From NCBI GenBank assembly GCA_016199985.1, contig JACQFQ010000033.1, positions 1-64,000 of the forward strand: 64,000 nt of DNA, given 5' to 3'. Position 1 is the first letter of the stretch. Each line of letters begins with the position of its first letter. A model generated the notes under the pieces. That model was not told where the DNA came from and searched no databases. It saw only the letters and a list, made by a program, of their open reading frames with translations. This document shows, piece after piece, positions 25,511 through 34,190 of the stretch. The position numbers were made by a program, and so were the translations under genes. Origin of the DNA: Verrucomicrobiota bacterium (lineage in GTDB: Bacteria; Verrucomicrobiota; Verrucomicrobiia; Limisphaerales; UBA11320).

Positions 25511-28078
25511 TCAGCGCCGGCGGAGGTCGATGCGATGGTCGATTCGCTTTGTCTGGGCGTATTCCAAGGAAGGGAAAGTGGTCAGAGTGGGAGACTCCGT
25601 CTCGAGAAGAATCCCTTTCGCCATCGCCTGGAGCGCTGTCCAACGCGGCCACGCCAGGGGCGGGGAGTGGCTGATCTGCCGGAGAAAGCTTCTCCATTCG
25701 ATGATCACGCGATCGATGTCCCCAATTCCCAGAAACGAATGGATCCAGCGCGACTTGCTTGCGGGGTTTTTGTGCACCGCCGCAACGATCTCCTCGGCGC
25801 CCGAGCCATAGTTGGGAGGAAGCCCGTTCTCCAGGTAGCCCGGCACGGACTGCATCGAGTAGACCTGACGACAGGCGAGCGCCAGACGACCCGCCCACCG
25901 ATTCTCCTCGCCGCAAAACCGGAATCCCGCGTCCAGGTCGGCCAGATCGTAAATCAGGTCCTCGAGCCGATAGGTTTCATCCTCCAAAGCCGCCGCGACC
26001 GCCAATCCGTCCGCTTGCTTGAAGAAGCTCACCATCTCCCCGCGTCGAGTGGGTTTGCCGGCGCCATCGACCAAGCCCAGCCGCCGCCACATGAGCGCGA
26101 CCCCGGTCCCAGTCGTCAACCGTCGACACGTCGGAGCGATCGCGCAGGTTCCGCAGTCCAACGGCGCCACATCTCTCTCAAAGGGTCGCCAGAGGGCGGC
26201 GCCATGGCGATCCACAATAGCTTTCAAGGGCTGTTCAGCGACGCTCAGGAGAATCGAGATTCGGGAACCCTCTTTCTCCACACGGATCAACGGCAGTTTC
26301 TTGGCGGCGAGTTCCCGAGCCAGGATCGGAACCACCTCCTGGTCCCAGACAAGCATGGAAGCCTCTCGACGGTTCCACCCTGTGAGACGGCGGGTCCATT
26401 TCGTCAAGACCACGCGTCCATCCGCCAGCACATCCGCCACAGTCAGGGTTCGCCCCCAGATCTTGCGTTCGCCTCGATCGTCGACGACGGTCAACCCGCC
26501 AAAGCCGAGCTTCTCCAGGGCCGCGGGCACGCTCAGGACGGGCGTCCACGCGTGCTCCGAGCCTTGCGGCTCGTTGGAGGAAGGAGTTTGAACCTGTGCC
26601 GCGGGACGTTCCTCAAACTTTTTAAGAGGCTCCCACTCTCCGCGCGAGTTCAGGAACTCGCGCAGCCTGCGACGAACATGGCGCGCGCGCTCCGCGTCGG
26701 CCTTGAGACCGCAGGGCGCGTTCGGGCTCTTGAGCGAATCCTCCACCCCCAGCCAGATGGGCTTGGTGGTGAACAACCGCTCCTGAGCTCGCACCGCGGC
26801 CTCGTAGGGCTCGCGCCCCTGCTCGACCGCCGCGCGCATCAGTCCGAGGAGGGCGCTCCAATCCACCATGGCGGAGCGACAGAGATGGGAGGCATGAGCC
26901 TCGTGAAGCCGGATTTCATTCGGACCCACGATGGCATAGCCTACGTCGTCGATGCCTCGGCGGCCGGCGCGTCCGAACATCTGCAGGATCTCATCCGAGC
27001 GCAGGGGATGCTCCACGTGGTCGCGCCGATAGGAGTCGCCGGCCAGCGCGACGCTTCGAAGGGAGAAGTTGATTCCCGCGGCCAACCCCATCGTCGCGAC
27101 CACGACCCGCAGCTGGCCGCTCTTGGCCAGCGGCTCGATCACGCCCGCGCGCGCGCCGTAGCTCAAACCGCTGTGGTGGTAGGCCACGCGGTTCTTCAAC
27201 TGCTTCTCGAGCGATTCGCCCACGAGGCGCTTCTGCTCCAGCGTTAGGGAGAGCGGAGGCGCCGCCGGCAGGTGGCGAGAGAGCTCCGCGGCCAGGGCCT
27301 CAACCGCCTGTCGTCGCGGAGCAAAAATGAGAATGGGGCCCAGCCCCTCCATCAAAGCGCGCGTCACCAGTCGCGGCCAAACTCCCCGGATCTCAGCGGG
27401 CAGCGGATGCCCCAGGCTGTTGCCGTGAACTTCCTCCAAGGGGACAGGCCGCTCCTCATGCTTGATCAGCGTCGCGCTGCGACCGAGCCGACCCAGCCAC
27501 TTCACGACATCCTGCGGATTCGCGACGCTCCCGCTCAGCAGCAGGAGCTGGGTGTGGGCGGGCGCCAGAGCGATCGCAAGCTCGTAGTTCAATCCCTGGT
27601 CCTGGTCGCCGAGCATCTGATACTCATCGATCACCAAGAGCGTTGGGCCCTCCCCGCGTATCAGTCGGCTTTTCTGGGTTTCGAGCGTTGCGACCAGGAC
27701 CGGGGCGTCCAGGTTCTCGGCCAAATCCCCAGTGGCGATCCCCACATCCCATCCGCGAGCCCGCCACTCCGCGAGCTTGTCGTTGGCCAGAGCGCGAGTG
27801 GGAACCGTGTAGATGGCTTGTCCCTTGTGACGTCCCTGATTCGACCACAGCTCGAAGATCAAGGTCTTCCCAGATCCCGTCGGCGCCTGAACGACGACAT
27901 CCCTCCCATCCCTTAAGGCGGTCACCGCCGCCTGTTGCCAGAGATCCGGCACCAACACCTGATTCAAACCAGGATGCTCGCTCAGTATTCCAGAAAACCT
28001 CTGCACGCCGACACGGTAGGTCTCATCCGCTCCCGGGTCCACTCCTGCGTGAAAACGGAGGACGATCAGCGCCCTCAA
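25511..28078 (-). CDS. Ski2-like DEAD/DEAH-box helicase
   Basis: An 855-aa superfamily 2 helicase. Walker A is APTGSGKT at 65-72. Motif Ia is PTRALANDKLAEW. Motif II is the variant DEYQ at 151-154 (LLVIDEYQMLGDQDQG) in place of DEVH/DExH. Motif III-like is LLLSGSV, and motif VI is MFGRAGRRGIDDVGYAI. The C-terminal 400 residues contain a four-cysteine stretch (CGTCAIAPTCRRL) that may bind a metal or Fe-S cluster, and no HRDC domain. The Ski2-like reading (RNA or DNA unwinding) rests on motif VI and on the extended C-terminus. It is four bases downstream of a zinc-ribbon gene, so the two are probably translated together. It has no DUF or CRISPR neighbours. Confidence 0.85.
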   Translation of the reverse strand: MRALIVLRFHAGVDPGADETYRVGVQRFSGILSEHPGLNQVLVPDLWQQAAVTALRDGRDVVVQAPTGSGKTLIFELWSNQGRHKGQAIYTVPTRALANDKLAEWRARGWDVGIATGDLAENLDAPVLVATLETQKSRLIRGEGPTLLVIDEYQMLGDQDQGLNYELAIALAPAHTQLLLLSGSVANPQDVVKWLGRLGRSATLIKHEERPVPLEEVHGNSLGHPLPAEIRGVWPRLVTRALMEGLGPILIFAPRRQAVEALAAELSRHLPAAPPLSLTLEQKRLVGESLEKQLKNRVAYHHSGLSYGARAGVIEPLAKSGQLRVVVATMGLAAGINFSLRSVALAGDSYRRDHVEHPLRSDEILQMFGRAGRRGIDDVGYAIVGPNEIRLHEAHASHLCRSAMVDWSALLGLMRAAVEQGREPYEAAVRAQERLFTTKPIWLGVEDSLKSPNAPCGLKADAERARHVRRRLREFLNSRGEWEPLKKFEERPAAQVQTPSSNEPQGSEHAWTPVLSVPAALEKLGFGGLTVVDDRGERKIWGRTLTVADVLADGRVVLTKWTRRLTGWNRREASMLVWDQEVVPILARELAAKKLPLIRVEKEGSRISILLSVAEQPLKAIVDRHGAALWRPFERDVAPLDCGTCAIAPTCRRLTTGTGVALMWRRLGLVDGAGKPTRRGEMVSFFKQADGLAVAAALEDETYRLEDLIYDLADLDAGFRFCGEENRWAGRLALACRQVYSMQSVPGYLENGLPPNYGSGAEEIVAAVHKNPASKSRWIHSFLGIGDIDRVIIEWRSFLRQISHSPPLAWPRWTALQAMAKGILLETESPTLTTFPSLEYAQTKRIDHRIDLRRR

Positions 28079-28082
28079 AGAA

Positions 28083-28283
28083 TCAATCGAAGTCCGAACA
28101 ACTCATGAAGTAGTGGCAACGCGGGCATCGAAGTTTGCACTTTTCGTTGCGCAGTTCGTGGCTGCAGCGAGGACACCAACGCCAGGGCTCAGGGGGTTCA
28201 TCCGGGGGCGGCGAGCTCGCCGCGCCCAAATCGGGGACGCGGGGCGAAGTCGAGGAGGACGAAGGCTGCCGCGCGTCGTTCAT
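28083..28283 (-). CDS. Small zinc-ribbon protein
   Basis: A 66-aa protein with a disordered Pro/Ser-rich first half and a C-terminal zinc ribbon: WCPRCSHELRNEKCKLRCPRCHYFMSCSDFD. Two CPRC knuckles, plus extra Cys and His residues, are present. It ends four bases before the helicase start on the same strand, so the pair forms an operon. A helicase partner or nucleic-acid-binding role is inferred. Just upstream (28328-28350) is a short (GTCGGC)n repeat of nearly four units. Confidence 0.65.
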   Translation of the reverse strand: MNDARQPSSSSTSPRVPDLGAASSPPPDEPPEPWRWCPRCSHELRNEKCKLRCPRCHYFMSCSDFD

Positions 28284-28327
28284 GTCCCGTCAATGAACCA
28301 GGACAAGGAGATGGCTTCAATGCGGAA

Positions 28328-28350
28328 GTCGGCGTCGGCGTCGGCGTCGG
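28328..28350. repeat. Short hexamer tandem repeat (GTCGGC)
   Basis: Nearly four copies of GTCGGC lie between the zinc-ribbon start and the pdxA stop. It is simple-sequence DNA and may vary in copy number between strains. The position upstream of the zinc-ribbon/helicase pair places it in their promoter region. Confidence 0.6.
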
Positions 28351-28360
28351 AGCGAAGTCG

Positions 28361-29347
28361 TCATGCGCGTTGAGCGAGACGCTTCGCGAAGCGAAGCGCG
28401 GAGAGCATGCTGCCTGCGGAGGCGATGCCTCGGCCCGCAATCTCGAAGGCTGTGCCGTGGTCGGGCGATGTGCGCGGAAACGGAAGACCCAGGGTCCAGT
28501 TGACCCCGGTTTCGAACCCGATCATTTTCAGCGGAGCCAAACCCTGGTCGTGGTACATGGCCACCACCGCATCGCAGTCGCCGCGCAGGGCAAAATGAAA
28601 AAGCGTGTCGGCGGGAATGGGACCCGTCACATCCAGTCCGCGCCGCCGCGCCGCGTCGACGACGGGACGGATCATCCGAATCTCCTCATCGCCCAGCTTT
28701 CCCCCTTCGCCCGCGTGGGGGTTGAGGCCGCAGACCGCGACGCGCGACCGCGGCAAGCCCAGAGCGACGCAGGCCTCCGCGGCGCGCGTGATCGCGAGGT
28801 CGATCCTGGCCGCGGTGAGACGCTCCGGGACGAGTCGCAGCGGGATATGGACGGTGGCGAGCGCGACTCGGAGCCAGCGTTCTCGATCGTCGCATCCCAG
28901 AAGCATCATCACGGTGTCCGGCGTCCCCGCGAGCTCTGAGAGAAACTCGGTCTGCCCCACGAACGACGAAAACCCCGCGTCCACGATCGCCTCCTTGCAC
29001 ACGGGTCCGGTCACCAGCGCCCGACATCGCCCCTCCAGGCAGGAGAGGGCGGCGGCGCGCAACCCAGCCATCGAAGCTTGCGCGGCGGCGGATGAAAAGG
29101 GAATCCATGGCGCCTGGGGCTTTGGATGGGCTGTCGCAAAGACCACCACGCGGTCCGAGAGGCGCGACTCGTCTTGTGAAACAAGGGGAAGTCGAGCGCC
29201 GAGGGATTGGTTGAGGCGATGGAGCTGTTCGGGGTCCCCGAACAGGTGGTAGGTCGTCGTATCCGCGGAGAACTCCTCGGTCAGCGCCTTGAGAGTCACC
29301 TCAGGCCCCACGCCGGAAGGGTCACCCACAGTGATGGCGATCGTCAT
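28361..29347 (-). CDS. pdxA: 4-hydroxythreonine-4-phosphate dehydrogenase PdxA
   Basis: PdxA oxidises 4-phosphohydroxy-L-threonine in vitamin B6 synthesis. The 328-aa protein has TVGDPSGVGPEV at the start, TGPVCKEAI, GQTEFLSELAG (the usual form is GHTEFLAE), the metal-binding NPHAGEGGKLGDEE, and MYHDQGLAPLK and SPDHGTAFEIAG. These His and Asp residues form the zinc site in the family. It lies 63 bases downstream of a surA-type gene on the same strand. This surA-pdxA order is the same as in Escherichia coli, which is striking given the distance. Confidence 0.95.
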   Translation of the reverse strand: MTIAITVGDPSGVGPEVTLKALTEEFSADTTTYHLFGDPEQLHRLNQSLGARLPLVSQDESRLSDRVVVFATAHPKPQAPWIPFSSAAAQASMAGLRAAALSCLEGRCRALVTGPVCKEAIVDAGFSSFVGQTEFLSELAGTPDTVMMLLGCDDRERWLRVALATVHIPLRLVPERLTAARIDLAITRAAEACVALGLPRSRVAVCGLNPHAGEGGKLGDEEIRMIRPVVDAARRRGLDVTGPIPADTLFHFALRGDCDAVVAMYHDQGLAPLKMIGFETGVNWTLGLPFPRTSPDHGTAFEIAGRGIASAGSMLSALRFAKRLAQRA

Positions 29348-29410
29348 GTGTCAGGCTGGCGTTCCACCGGAACAGGCCGCGCGTCGCCGGAGGAGGGGAG
29401 GGGACGGGGC

Positions 29411-30382
29411 TCAGAAATAATTCACGAAGCCCTTCTTCCGAAGGCGCTCGATCCACCGACGTTCCATCCGGCTCCGCTCCTGAAGCACCAAAGTTTGCTC
29501 AATCTCGTCGCGCACGTCGGCGAGCGGACGAGTATGCGCCTCTTTGCGCTCCTCCACACGAAGCAGATAGAATCCATCGTCGGTCTCGATGACCGGGGAG
29601 GTTTCCTTCAGAGCCAGCTTCATCGCATGGGGCCTGAAGTCCTCCCGCAGGGTGGACACCTCCAGCATCTCCTTGCGATCGCCGCCGTCCCGCGCCTGGG
29701 CATCCTCGGAATAAGTCTTGGCCATATCCTCGAAGGGAGAGCCGCCCTTGATCTTTTGGGCGATCTCCTCGGCGAGCTTCCGCTTGGAAGCGTTGTCATC
29801 GCCCGCGGTCTTGCCCAGGGTGATGATGCGGAGGCGAACAGAGGGATTCACGGCGAAGACGGTTCGGTTGGTGTCGTAGAACGATTCGATGCGCTTGGGG
29901 GAGATGACGATCTTCTCATTGGAGAGGTGTCGGAACCGCATGATATCCAGGATGATTTTTTCCCGGGTCCTCTCGCGATACGCTTCGAAGGTTTCGCCCC
30001 TCTCCTTCAAGGCGCGCGTGAGCGCGACCCGGTCGCCGAAGGTGTCGCGGATGTCCTTGCGGATCTGGTCCTCGACATAGCGGTCGGGAACGGAGATCCC
30101 GCCTGTCTTGAAATCATCGATGATCAGCCGACGGTCGATCAACTGCTCCAGGCGTTCCTTCCTCACCTCGCCCAACTTCTTGTAAAACTCCTCAGGCTCG
30201 CCCCGGTACCGGCTGCGGAGCGGCGTCAATGCGTCGCGGGTCGCGTCCTCGACCTGCAAAAACGTGATCACCGCCTCGTTCACCCGCGCCATGACGCCGC
30301 CGGCAATGTTCGTCGCGGTTTGAGCGACAAGCAGATGGGACGCGAGACAGAGCCCAAGCAGGGCGAGGCAAATGGTTCTCAT
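29411..30382 (-). CDS. surA: SurA-like periplasmic chaperone/peptidylprolyl isomerase
   Basis: The 323-aa protein begins with a signal peptide (RTICLALLGLCLASHLLVAQ). It continues with a SurA N-terminal helical domain (VNEAVITFLQVED, ERLEQLIDRRLIIDDF) and one parvulin domain in the C-terminal half (VRLRIITLGK, GGSPFEDMAKTYSEDAQARDGGD, PVIETDDGFYLLRVEERKEAH). E. coli SurA has two parvulin domains, so this is the single-domain form. Role: folding of outer-membrane proteins. It precedes pdxA on the same strand. Confidence 0.85.
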   Translation of the reverse strand: MRTICLALLGLCLASHLLVAQTATNIAGGVMARVNEAVITFLQVEDATRDALTPLRSRYRGEPEEFYKKLGEVRKERLEQLIDRRLIIDDFKTGGISVPDRYVEDQIRKDIRDTFGDRVALTRALKERGETFEAYRERTREKIILDIMRFRHLSNEKIVISPKRIESFYDTNRTVFAVNPSVRLRIITLGKTAGDDNASKRKLAEEIAQKIKGGSPFEDMAKTYSEDAQARDGGDRKEMLEVSTLREDFRPHAMKLALKETSPVIETDDGFYLLRVEERKEAHTRPLADVRDEIEQTLVLQERSRMERRWIERLRKKGFVNYF

Positions 30383-30729
30383 ACCAAAGACATCGGCAAT
30401 CTAGAGAACGCATTCAATCGCGGTCAACTGGGAAGGAGCAAATCTCTTGGCCCCGATTCTTGAGCCCTTTCGGCCCGAAACGGCGGAGGGGGAAGGAAGA
30501 GGACAGGCCAGACCGTGGACACCCGGACGGGGAGGCTGGGGGGGCGAGAAAAAAAGTTAAAAATATTGTTGCTATTCCAGTAGGAACGGCCAAGTTCCAG
30601 CGGTCTGTTAGATAGCTTGTCACTTTCAAGGCATGGTAAATCCTCAGGTGAACTTCGTTCAGTGATGATTCTAAACCCGGCAATCGGGAACAGTCTCTAG
30701 AAAGCAACGGTTAGTCAGACAGCAATCAC
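30383..30729. other. Divergent intergenic region and leader of the RRM gene
   Basis: 347 bases between the surA-like start (minus) and the RRM gene (plus). The part 30540-30620 is relatively AT-rich (AAAAAAGTTAAAAATATTG), unlike the rest of the window, and could hold the promoter. The leader has short self-complementary patches (for example CCCG/CGGG around 30677-30690). No Shine-Dalgarno precedes the RRM ATG. I cannot fix the -35/-10 elements by eye. Confidence 0.4.
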
Positions 30730-31044
30730 ATGAACACGAAACTGTTTGTCGGAAATCTTTCCTTCAACACCACTGAGAACGATCTGCAGGACGCGTTTGC
30801 CGCTTTCGGCACCGTCGTTGAGACCACCATCATGATGGATCGCACCACTCAGCGCCCCCGTGGCTTTGGCTTTGTAACCATGGCCACCCCTGAGGACGCG
30901 GAAAAGGCGATCCAGAACATGAACGGCAAGTCGATTGACGGCCGGGCCCTTACGGTCAACGCGGCGCGTCCTCGTGAAGAGCGCGCGGGCGGCGGCGGCG
31001 GCGGCGGCGGCGAGCGCCGCGAATACGGCCGCAACCGCTACTAA
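30730..31044 (+). CDS. RRM RNA-binding protein (cold-inducible type)
   Basis: A 104-aa protein with one RNA-recognition motif: RNP2 at residues 5-10 (LFVGNL) and RNP1 at 44-51 (RGFGFVTM), followed by [22 protein letters not shown]. The C-terminal tail is basic and glycine-rich (about eight glycines, then [10 protein letters not shown]), as in the RNA-binding proteins of cyanobacteria and other bacteria that respond to cold. Its long leader and strong terminator suggest a highly expressed monocistronic gene. Targets unknown. Confidence 0.93.
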   Translation: MNTKLFVGNLSFNTTENDLQDAFAAFGTVVETTIMMDRTTQRPRGFGFVTMATPEDAEKAIQNMNGKSIDGRALTVNAARPREERAGGGGGGGGERREYGRNRY

Positions 31045-31061
31045 GCCGTATCCATGTCAGC

Positions 31062-31094
31062 GGCGGGGCTCGGGAAACCGGGCCCCGCCTTTTT
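31062..31094 (+). terminator. Rho-independent terminator of the RRM gene
   Basis: A 12-bp stem, GGCGGGGCTCGG paired with CCGGGCCCCGCC (one G-T pair), closes a GAAA tetraloop and is followed by five T residues. It lies 18 bases after the RRM stop. This is the clearest terminator in the window. Confidence 0.93.
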
Positions 31095-31121
31095 GCTTTC
31101 CCTTGAATCCGAAGTCACCGA

Positions 31122-31337
31122 ATGAAAGAACAACACATCGAAGTCGAAGGTCGTGTCACCGTGGTGCTGCCAGGCACCATGTTCCGCGTCGAGCTGGACA
31201 ACAAACACATGGTGCTGGCCACGATCTGCGGCAAGATGCGGAAACGCTTCGTTCGCCTGACCGTCGGGGATCGCGTGAAGATGGAGATGTCGCCCTACGA
31301 CCTGGACAAGGCGCGCATCACCTGGCGGCTCCGTTAG
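31122..31337 (+). CDS. infA: Translation initiation factor IF-1
   Basis: A 71-aa S1-type OB-fold protein: [27 protein letters not shown] ... [39 protein letters not shown]. The usual form is HISGKMRKN.IRI..GD.V.VE.SPYDL.KGRI.YR. The substitutions ([14 protein letters not shown] and ITWRLR) are within family range. It binds the 30S A-site with IF-2 and IF-3. It is convergent with lpxD after 15 bases. Confidence 0.95.
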   Translation: MKEQHIEVEGRVTVVLPGTMFRVELDNKHMVLATICGKMRKRFVRLTVGDRVKMEMSPYDLDKARITWRLR

Positions 31338-31352
31338 GGGCCTCAGCTCTCG

Positions 31353-32399
31353 TCACGCTCGGGAGCTCGCGGCGCTCTGCGCCGCGGTCAGGCTCTCCAG
31401 CTGACGTTCCAGTTCACGCATCCTTCGCAGCATCTCCGGCAGCTGCTGCAGGCTGATCCACTGCCGCTTCGTCTGCTTATCCGGCATCGCCGGAATCCCC
31501 AAAACAGTCGCCTTGTCGGGCACATCCCGCATCACGCCAGACTTCGCGCCCACGGTCGACTGGTGGCCGAGACGAAGGTGCCCCGCAATGCCGGACTGCG
31601 AGGCGATAACACAGTAATCGCCGAGATGGGTGCTGCCCGCGAAGCCCACCTGCCCCATGACCAGACAGTGCCGGCCCATGACAACGTTGTGGGCGACATG
31701 CACCAGGTTGTCGATCTTGGTCCCCTGGCCAATGACGGTTGAGCCGAAGGCGGCGCGGTCGATCGACGCATTGGATCCTATTTCCACATCCGACTCGATC
31801 ACCACATTCCCGAGCTGAGGCACCTTCCGATGCCGCCCCTGATCCAGCACGTAGCCGTAGCCATCCGAGCCGATCACGGTGCCCGCATGGATGGAGACCC
31901 GGTCTCGGATCTCGCACGCCGGGTACACCACCACGTTGGGAAAAAGGCGGACGTCCTCGCCAACGCGCGCGCCGCGCCCAATGTGATTGCCTCCGAGTAA
32001 AACGGAGCGGGCGCCAACCCGGACATCGGGTCCCAAAACGCAATGCGGGCCGATATGGGACGTCGGGTCGACCCTCGCGCTGGCATGGATGACCGCGGCG
32101 GCATGGATCCCCGGATCAAAGACATCCGGGGGAGCAAAGACGGCAAGAATCCGCGCCATCGCCACGCGAGGGGAGCGAACGACGATCAATGTCTTTGTCG
32201 AGGAGACGAGAATCTCTGGGACAAGGACCGCCGCGGCGTCCGTATTCTCGGCGGTGCGCAGGAAGTCCGCGTTCTCGGCGAATGTCAGATCCCCCGCTTT
32301 CGCGGTGTCCGCGGACGCGACTCCCGATAGGACGGCGGATCCATCGCCAAGAACTCTGCCCTGAGCGCATTCTGCCACTTGATCGACGGTCATTTGCAT
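31353..32399 (-). CDS. lpxD: UDP-3-O-acylglucosamine N-acyltransferase LpxD
   Basis: LpxD adds the second acyl chain in lipid A synthesis. The 348-aa protein has an N-terminal LpxD domain (to ~100, ADTAKAGDLTFAEN) and a left-handed beta-helix of hexapeptide repeats (IHASARVDPTSHIGPHCVLGPDVRVGARSVLLGGNHIG). The motif HVAHNVVMGRHCLVMGQVGFAGSTHLG carries the catalytic His (second H of HVAH). The C-terminus ends in a short helix. It shows that the cell makes LPS. It lies downstream of the desaturase on the same strand with a 60-base gap. Confidence 0.95.
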   Translation of the reverse strand: MQMTVDQVAECAQGRVLGDGSAVLSGVASADTAKAGDLTFAENADFLRTAENTDAAAVLVPEILVSSTKTLIVVRSPRVAMARILAVFAPPDVFDPGIHAAAVIHASARVDPTSHIGPHCVLGPDVRVGARSVLLGGNHIGRGARVGEDVRLFPNVVVYPACEIRDRVSIHAGTVIGSDGYGYVLDQGRHRKVPQLGNVVIESDVEIGSNASIDRAAFGSTVIGQGTKIDNLVHVAHNVVMGRHCLVMGQVGFAGSTHLGDYCVIASQSGIAGHLRLGHQSTVGAKSGVMRDVPDKATVLGIPAMPDKQTKRQWISLQQLPEMLRRMRELERQLESLTAAQSAASSRA

Positions 32400-32459
32400 A
32401 AGGCGGGCGCGGCGCTCGCGCGGCGAAAGCCGCGACCAGAGGGACCGCGTGTGCGGAAC

Positions 32460-33416
32460 CTAATGGCCGCGCGTCCCTGTCATCACCTGACGGCTCACAT
32501 CCCAGACCTTGAGGCGCAAGCAGCGGTAGACTTCGACGGGGTTCAATAAAGTGATCTTCGGGCTCTGAAGCTCGGGAATCTCGCTCATGGCCTCCGGAAG
32601 CCGATAAAACGGGATTTTGGAGTTCAGATGGTGAATGTGATGGTATCCGATGTTTGCCGTGAACCAAGCCATCACAGGATTCAGCTTCATGAAGCTCGAC
32701 GACTCCAACGCGGCCGACTCGTACGTCCAGCCCGAGTTGTCCCGGAACGCGACGCCGGGGAAATTGTGTTGCGCGTAAAACAGATACGACCCCAGGGCGT
32801 AGACGATGAGGCTCGGGAGGGTCTGCGCCAGGAAGAGCGTGGTCCAATCCCTCCAGTGGACGAGGGCGAACCCCACGGCGATGTGGAGGACAAGGGCCAA
32901 CAACCCGTCCCAGTGCTTGCGGGGGCTGTTGATGAAGGGGTTCAGGCACATGCCGAACAGGAAGATGAACACATATCCAAAAAGGAGCGTGAACGGATGC
33001 CGCATGAAGAGATACTTGGCGCGCGCCACGCGAGGAAGCTTGGTGAACGCTTCTCGAGTCATGATCGGGAACGACCCGATGTGCGATCCGCGGAGCTTGG
33101 AATTGTGATTGTGGTGGTGATTGTGCGAGGACCGCCAGATGCTGCTGGGGCTCAGGGCCCAGACGCCGAACACCCACATGAAACCCTCGGCCAACCGGGA
33201 GCGATCCAGGATCGCGTGGTGCTGCTGGTCGTGATAGATGACGAATAGACGGAGGGTGAGCAAACCCGCGAGAACGCTGGAGGCAAGGCGCGCCGCGGGA
33301 TTCACCAGCAAAAGGGTTCCGGCCAGGCTCCCGGCGAGGAGAGCCGCGGTGGAGAGCACAAACCACCAGCTCTTCGCGGGGTCATCGAACGCGAACGGCT
33401 TCGTCGCCTGGATCAA
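32460..33416 (-). CDS. Membrane fatty acid desaturase
   Basis: The protein has the three histidine boxes of membrane di-iron desaturases: YHDQQHHAIL, SSHNHHHNHNSKL and NIGYHHIHHLNSKIPFYRLPEA. Hydrophobic segments lie between them. There is no ATG near the front of this frame. I use a TTG at 33416 (LIQATKPFAF), which has GGGA six bases upstream, giving about 319 aa; longer starts at 33524 (GTG) or 33578 (TTG) add a low-quality Arg/Ser/Pro-rich stretch. The substrate is unknown. It sits between a lipoprotein gene and lpxD on the same strand, so a role in envelope lipids is plausible. Confidence 0.85.
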   Translation of the reverse strand: MIQATKPFAFDDPAKSWWFVLSTAALLAGSLAGTLLLVNPAARLASSVLAGLLTLRLFVIYHDQQHHAILDRSRLAEGFMWVFGVWALSPSSIWRSSHNHHHNHNSKLRGSHIGSFPIMTREAFTKLPRVARAKYLFMRHPFTLLFGYVFIFLFGMCLNPFINSPRKHWDGLLALVLHIAVGFALVHWRDWTTLFLAQTLPSLIVYALGSYLFYAQHNFPGVAFRDNSGWTYESAALESSSFMKLNPVMAWFTANIGYHHIHHLNSKIPFYRLPEAMSEIPELQSPKITLLNPVEVYRCLRLKVWDVSRQVMTGTRGH

Positions 33417-33586
33417 ATCGGTCCCAGATCGGGCCAGGGGCCTGGGGGTTGAGCGGATCCGCGCCCCTTCACGATGTGGAGAGCTCGGACGGCTGGCCCG
33501 CGGGTCAGTGGATCTCTGAGTCACTTTAGGCCACAGTGACGGTGTTGCCGGGAGAGTGCAACCCTTCGTTTGTAACAAGGAAGCAG

Positions 33587-34153
33587 TTAGCGGACCGCCA
33601 TCGCCACCGAGTTAGGCGAGGACACGATGGGCGTCTGCCGCGGCAACACGTAGCGGGCGATGACAGTGAAGCTATCCTTCGTGGGCTTGTCCGATCCCCA
33701 GCGGAGCGTGAGGCGGTAGCCGACGCCCAAGGATGTCGGGGAGGCGAAAGGACGCAGTTGGGAGGCGTCGAAGGTCCAAACGTGAAGAGGTTTCGCCACG
33801 ACGTCGTCGCTCTCGCGAAGGATCCCGTCATAGAACATCACGTCGACCTTGCCTCGACTGATCGGCAATCCATGAGCGCGCCCCATCGAGCTTGCGTAGA
33901 CGCGCATCTCAAAGCCATCCGGTCCTGGAATCCCGTCCAGGTTCATTGCGGTCGGCGCCGTAAAGAGATGGATTTCCTCGATCTTCCCATTCCCAGCGGC
34001 GGGCCGCGGACGAGGCGGCTTCGAGGCCCCGTTATCCGTGGACACACAACCGGTCCCCAACAAGAACGCGAGCGCAACACAGGCGGCCGCCAGCAACGGT
34101 GGCGGAAGGCGAGCCCATGGATGGCTCTCGGCCCAGTTTCTGGAACGGATCAT
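33587..34153 (-). CDS. Small lipoprotein of unknown function (possible secretin helper)
   Basis: The longer open frame begins at 34318, but its first 55 codons read backwards into the secretin gene, so I take the ATG at 34153 (MIRSRNW). This gives 188 aa with a lipobox LLGTGC (Cys at about 36) and a Pro/Arg-rich linker (SKPPRPRPAAGNG). A beta-rich domain follows (EIHLFTAPTAMN, GFEMRVYASS, DVMFYDGIL, YRLTLRWGS, FTVIARYV). No family is recognised. It starts 37 bases after the stop of the giant secretin on the same strand. Pilotin lipoproteins guide secretins to the outer membrane, so a pilotin-like role is possible from position and lipobox only. Confidence 0.7.
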   Translation of the reverse strand: MIRSRNWAESHPWARLPPPLLAAACVALAFLLGTGCVSTDNGASKPPRPRPAAGNGKIEEIHLFTAPTAMNLDGIPGPDGFEMRVYASSMGRAHGLPISRGKVDVMFYDGILRESDDVVAKPLHVWTFDASQLRPFASPTSLGVGYRLTLRWGSDKPTKDSFTVIARYVLPRQTPIVSSPNSVAMAVR

Positions 34154-34190
34154 ATCATGATGAGGCTCGGGCGCGTCGAATCGGGAAGCT

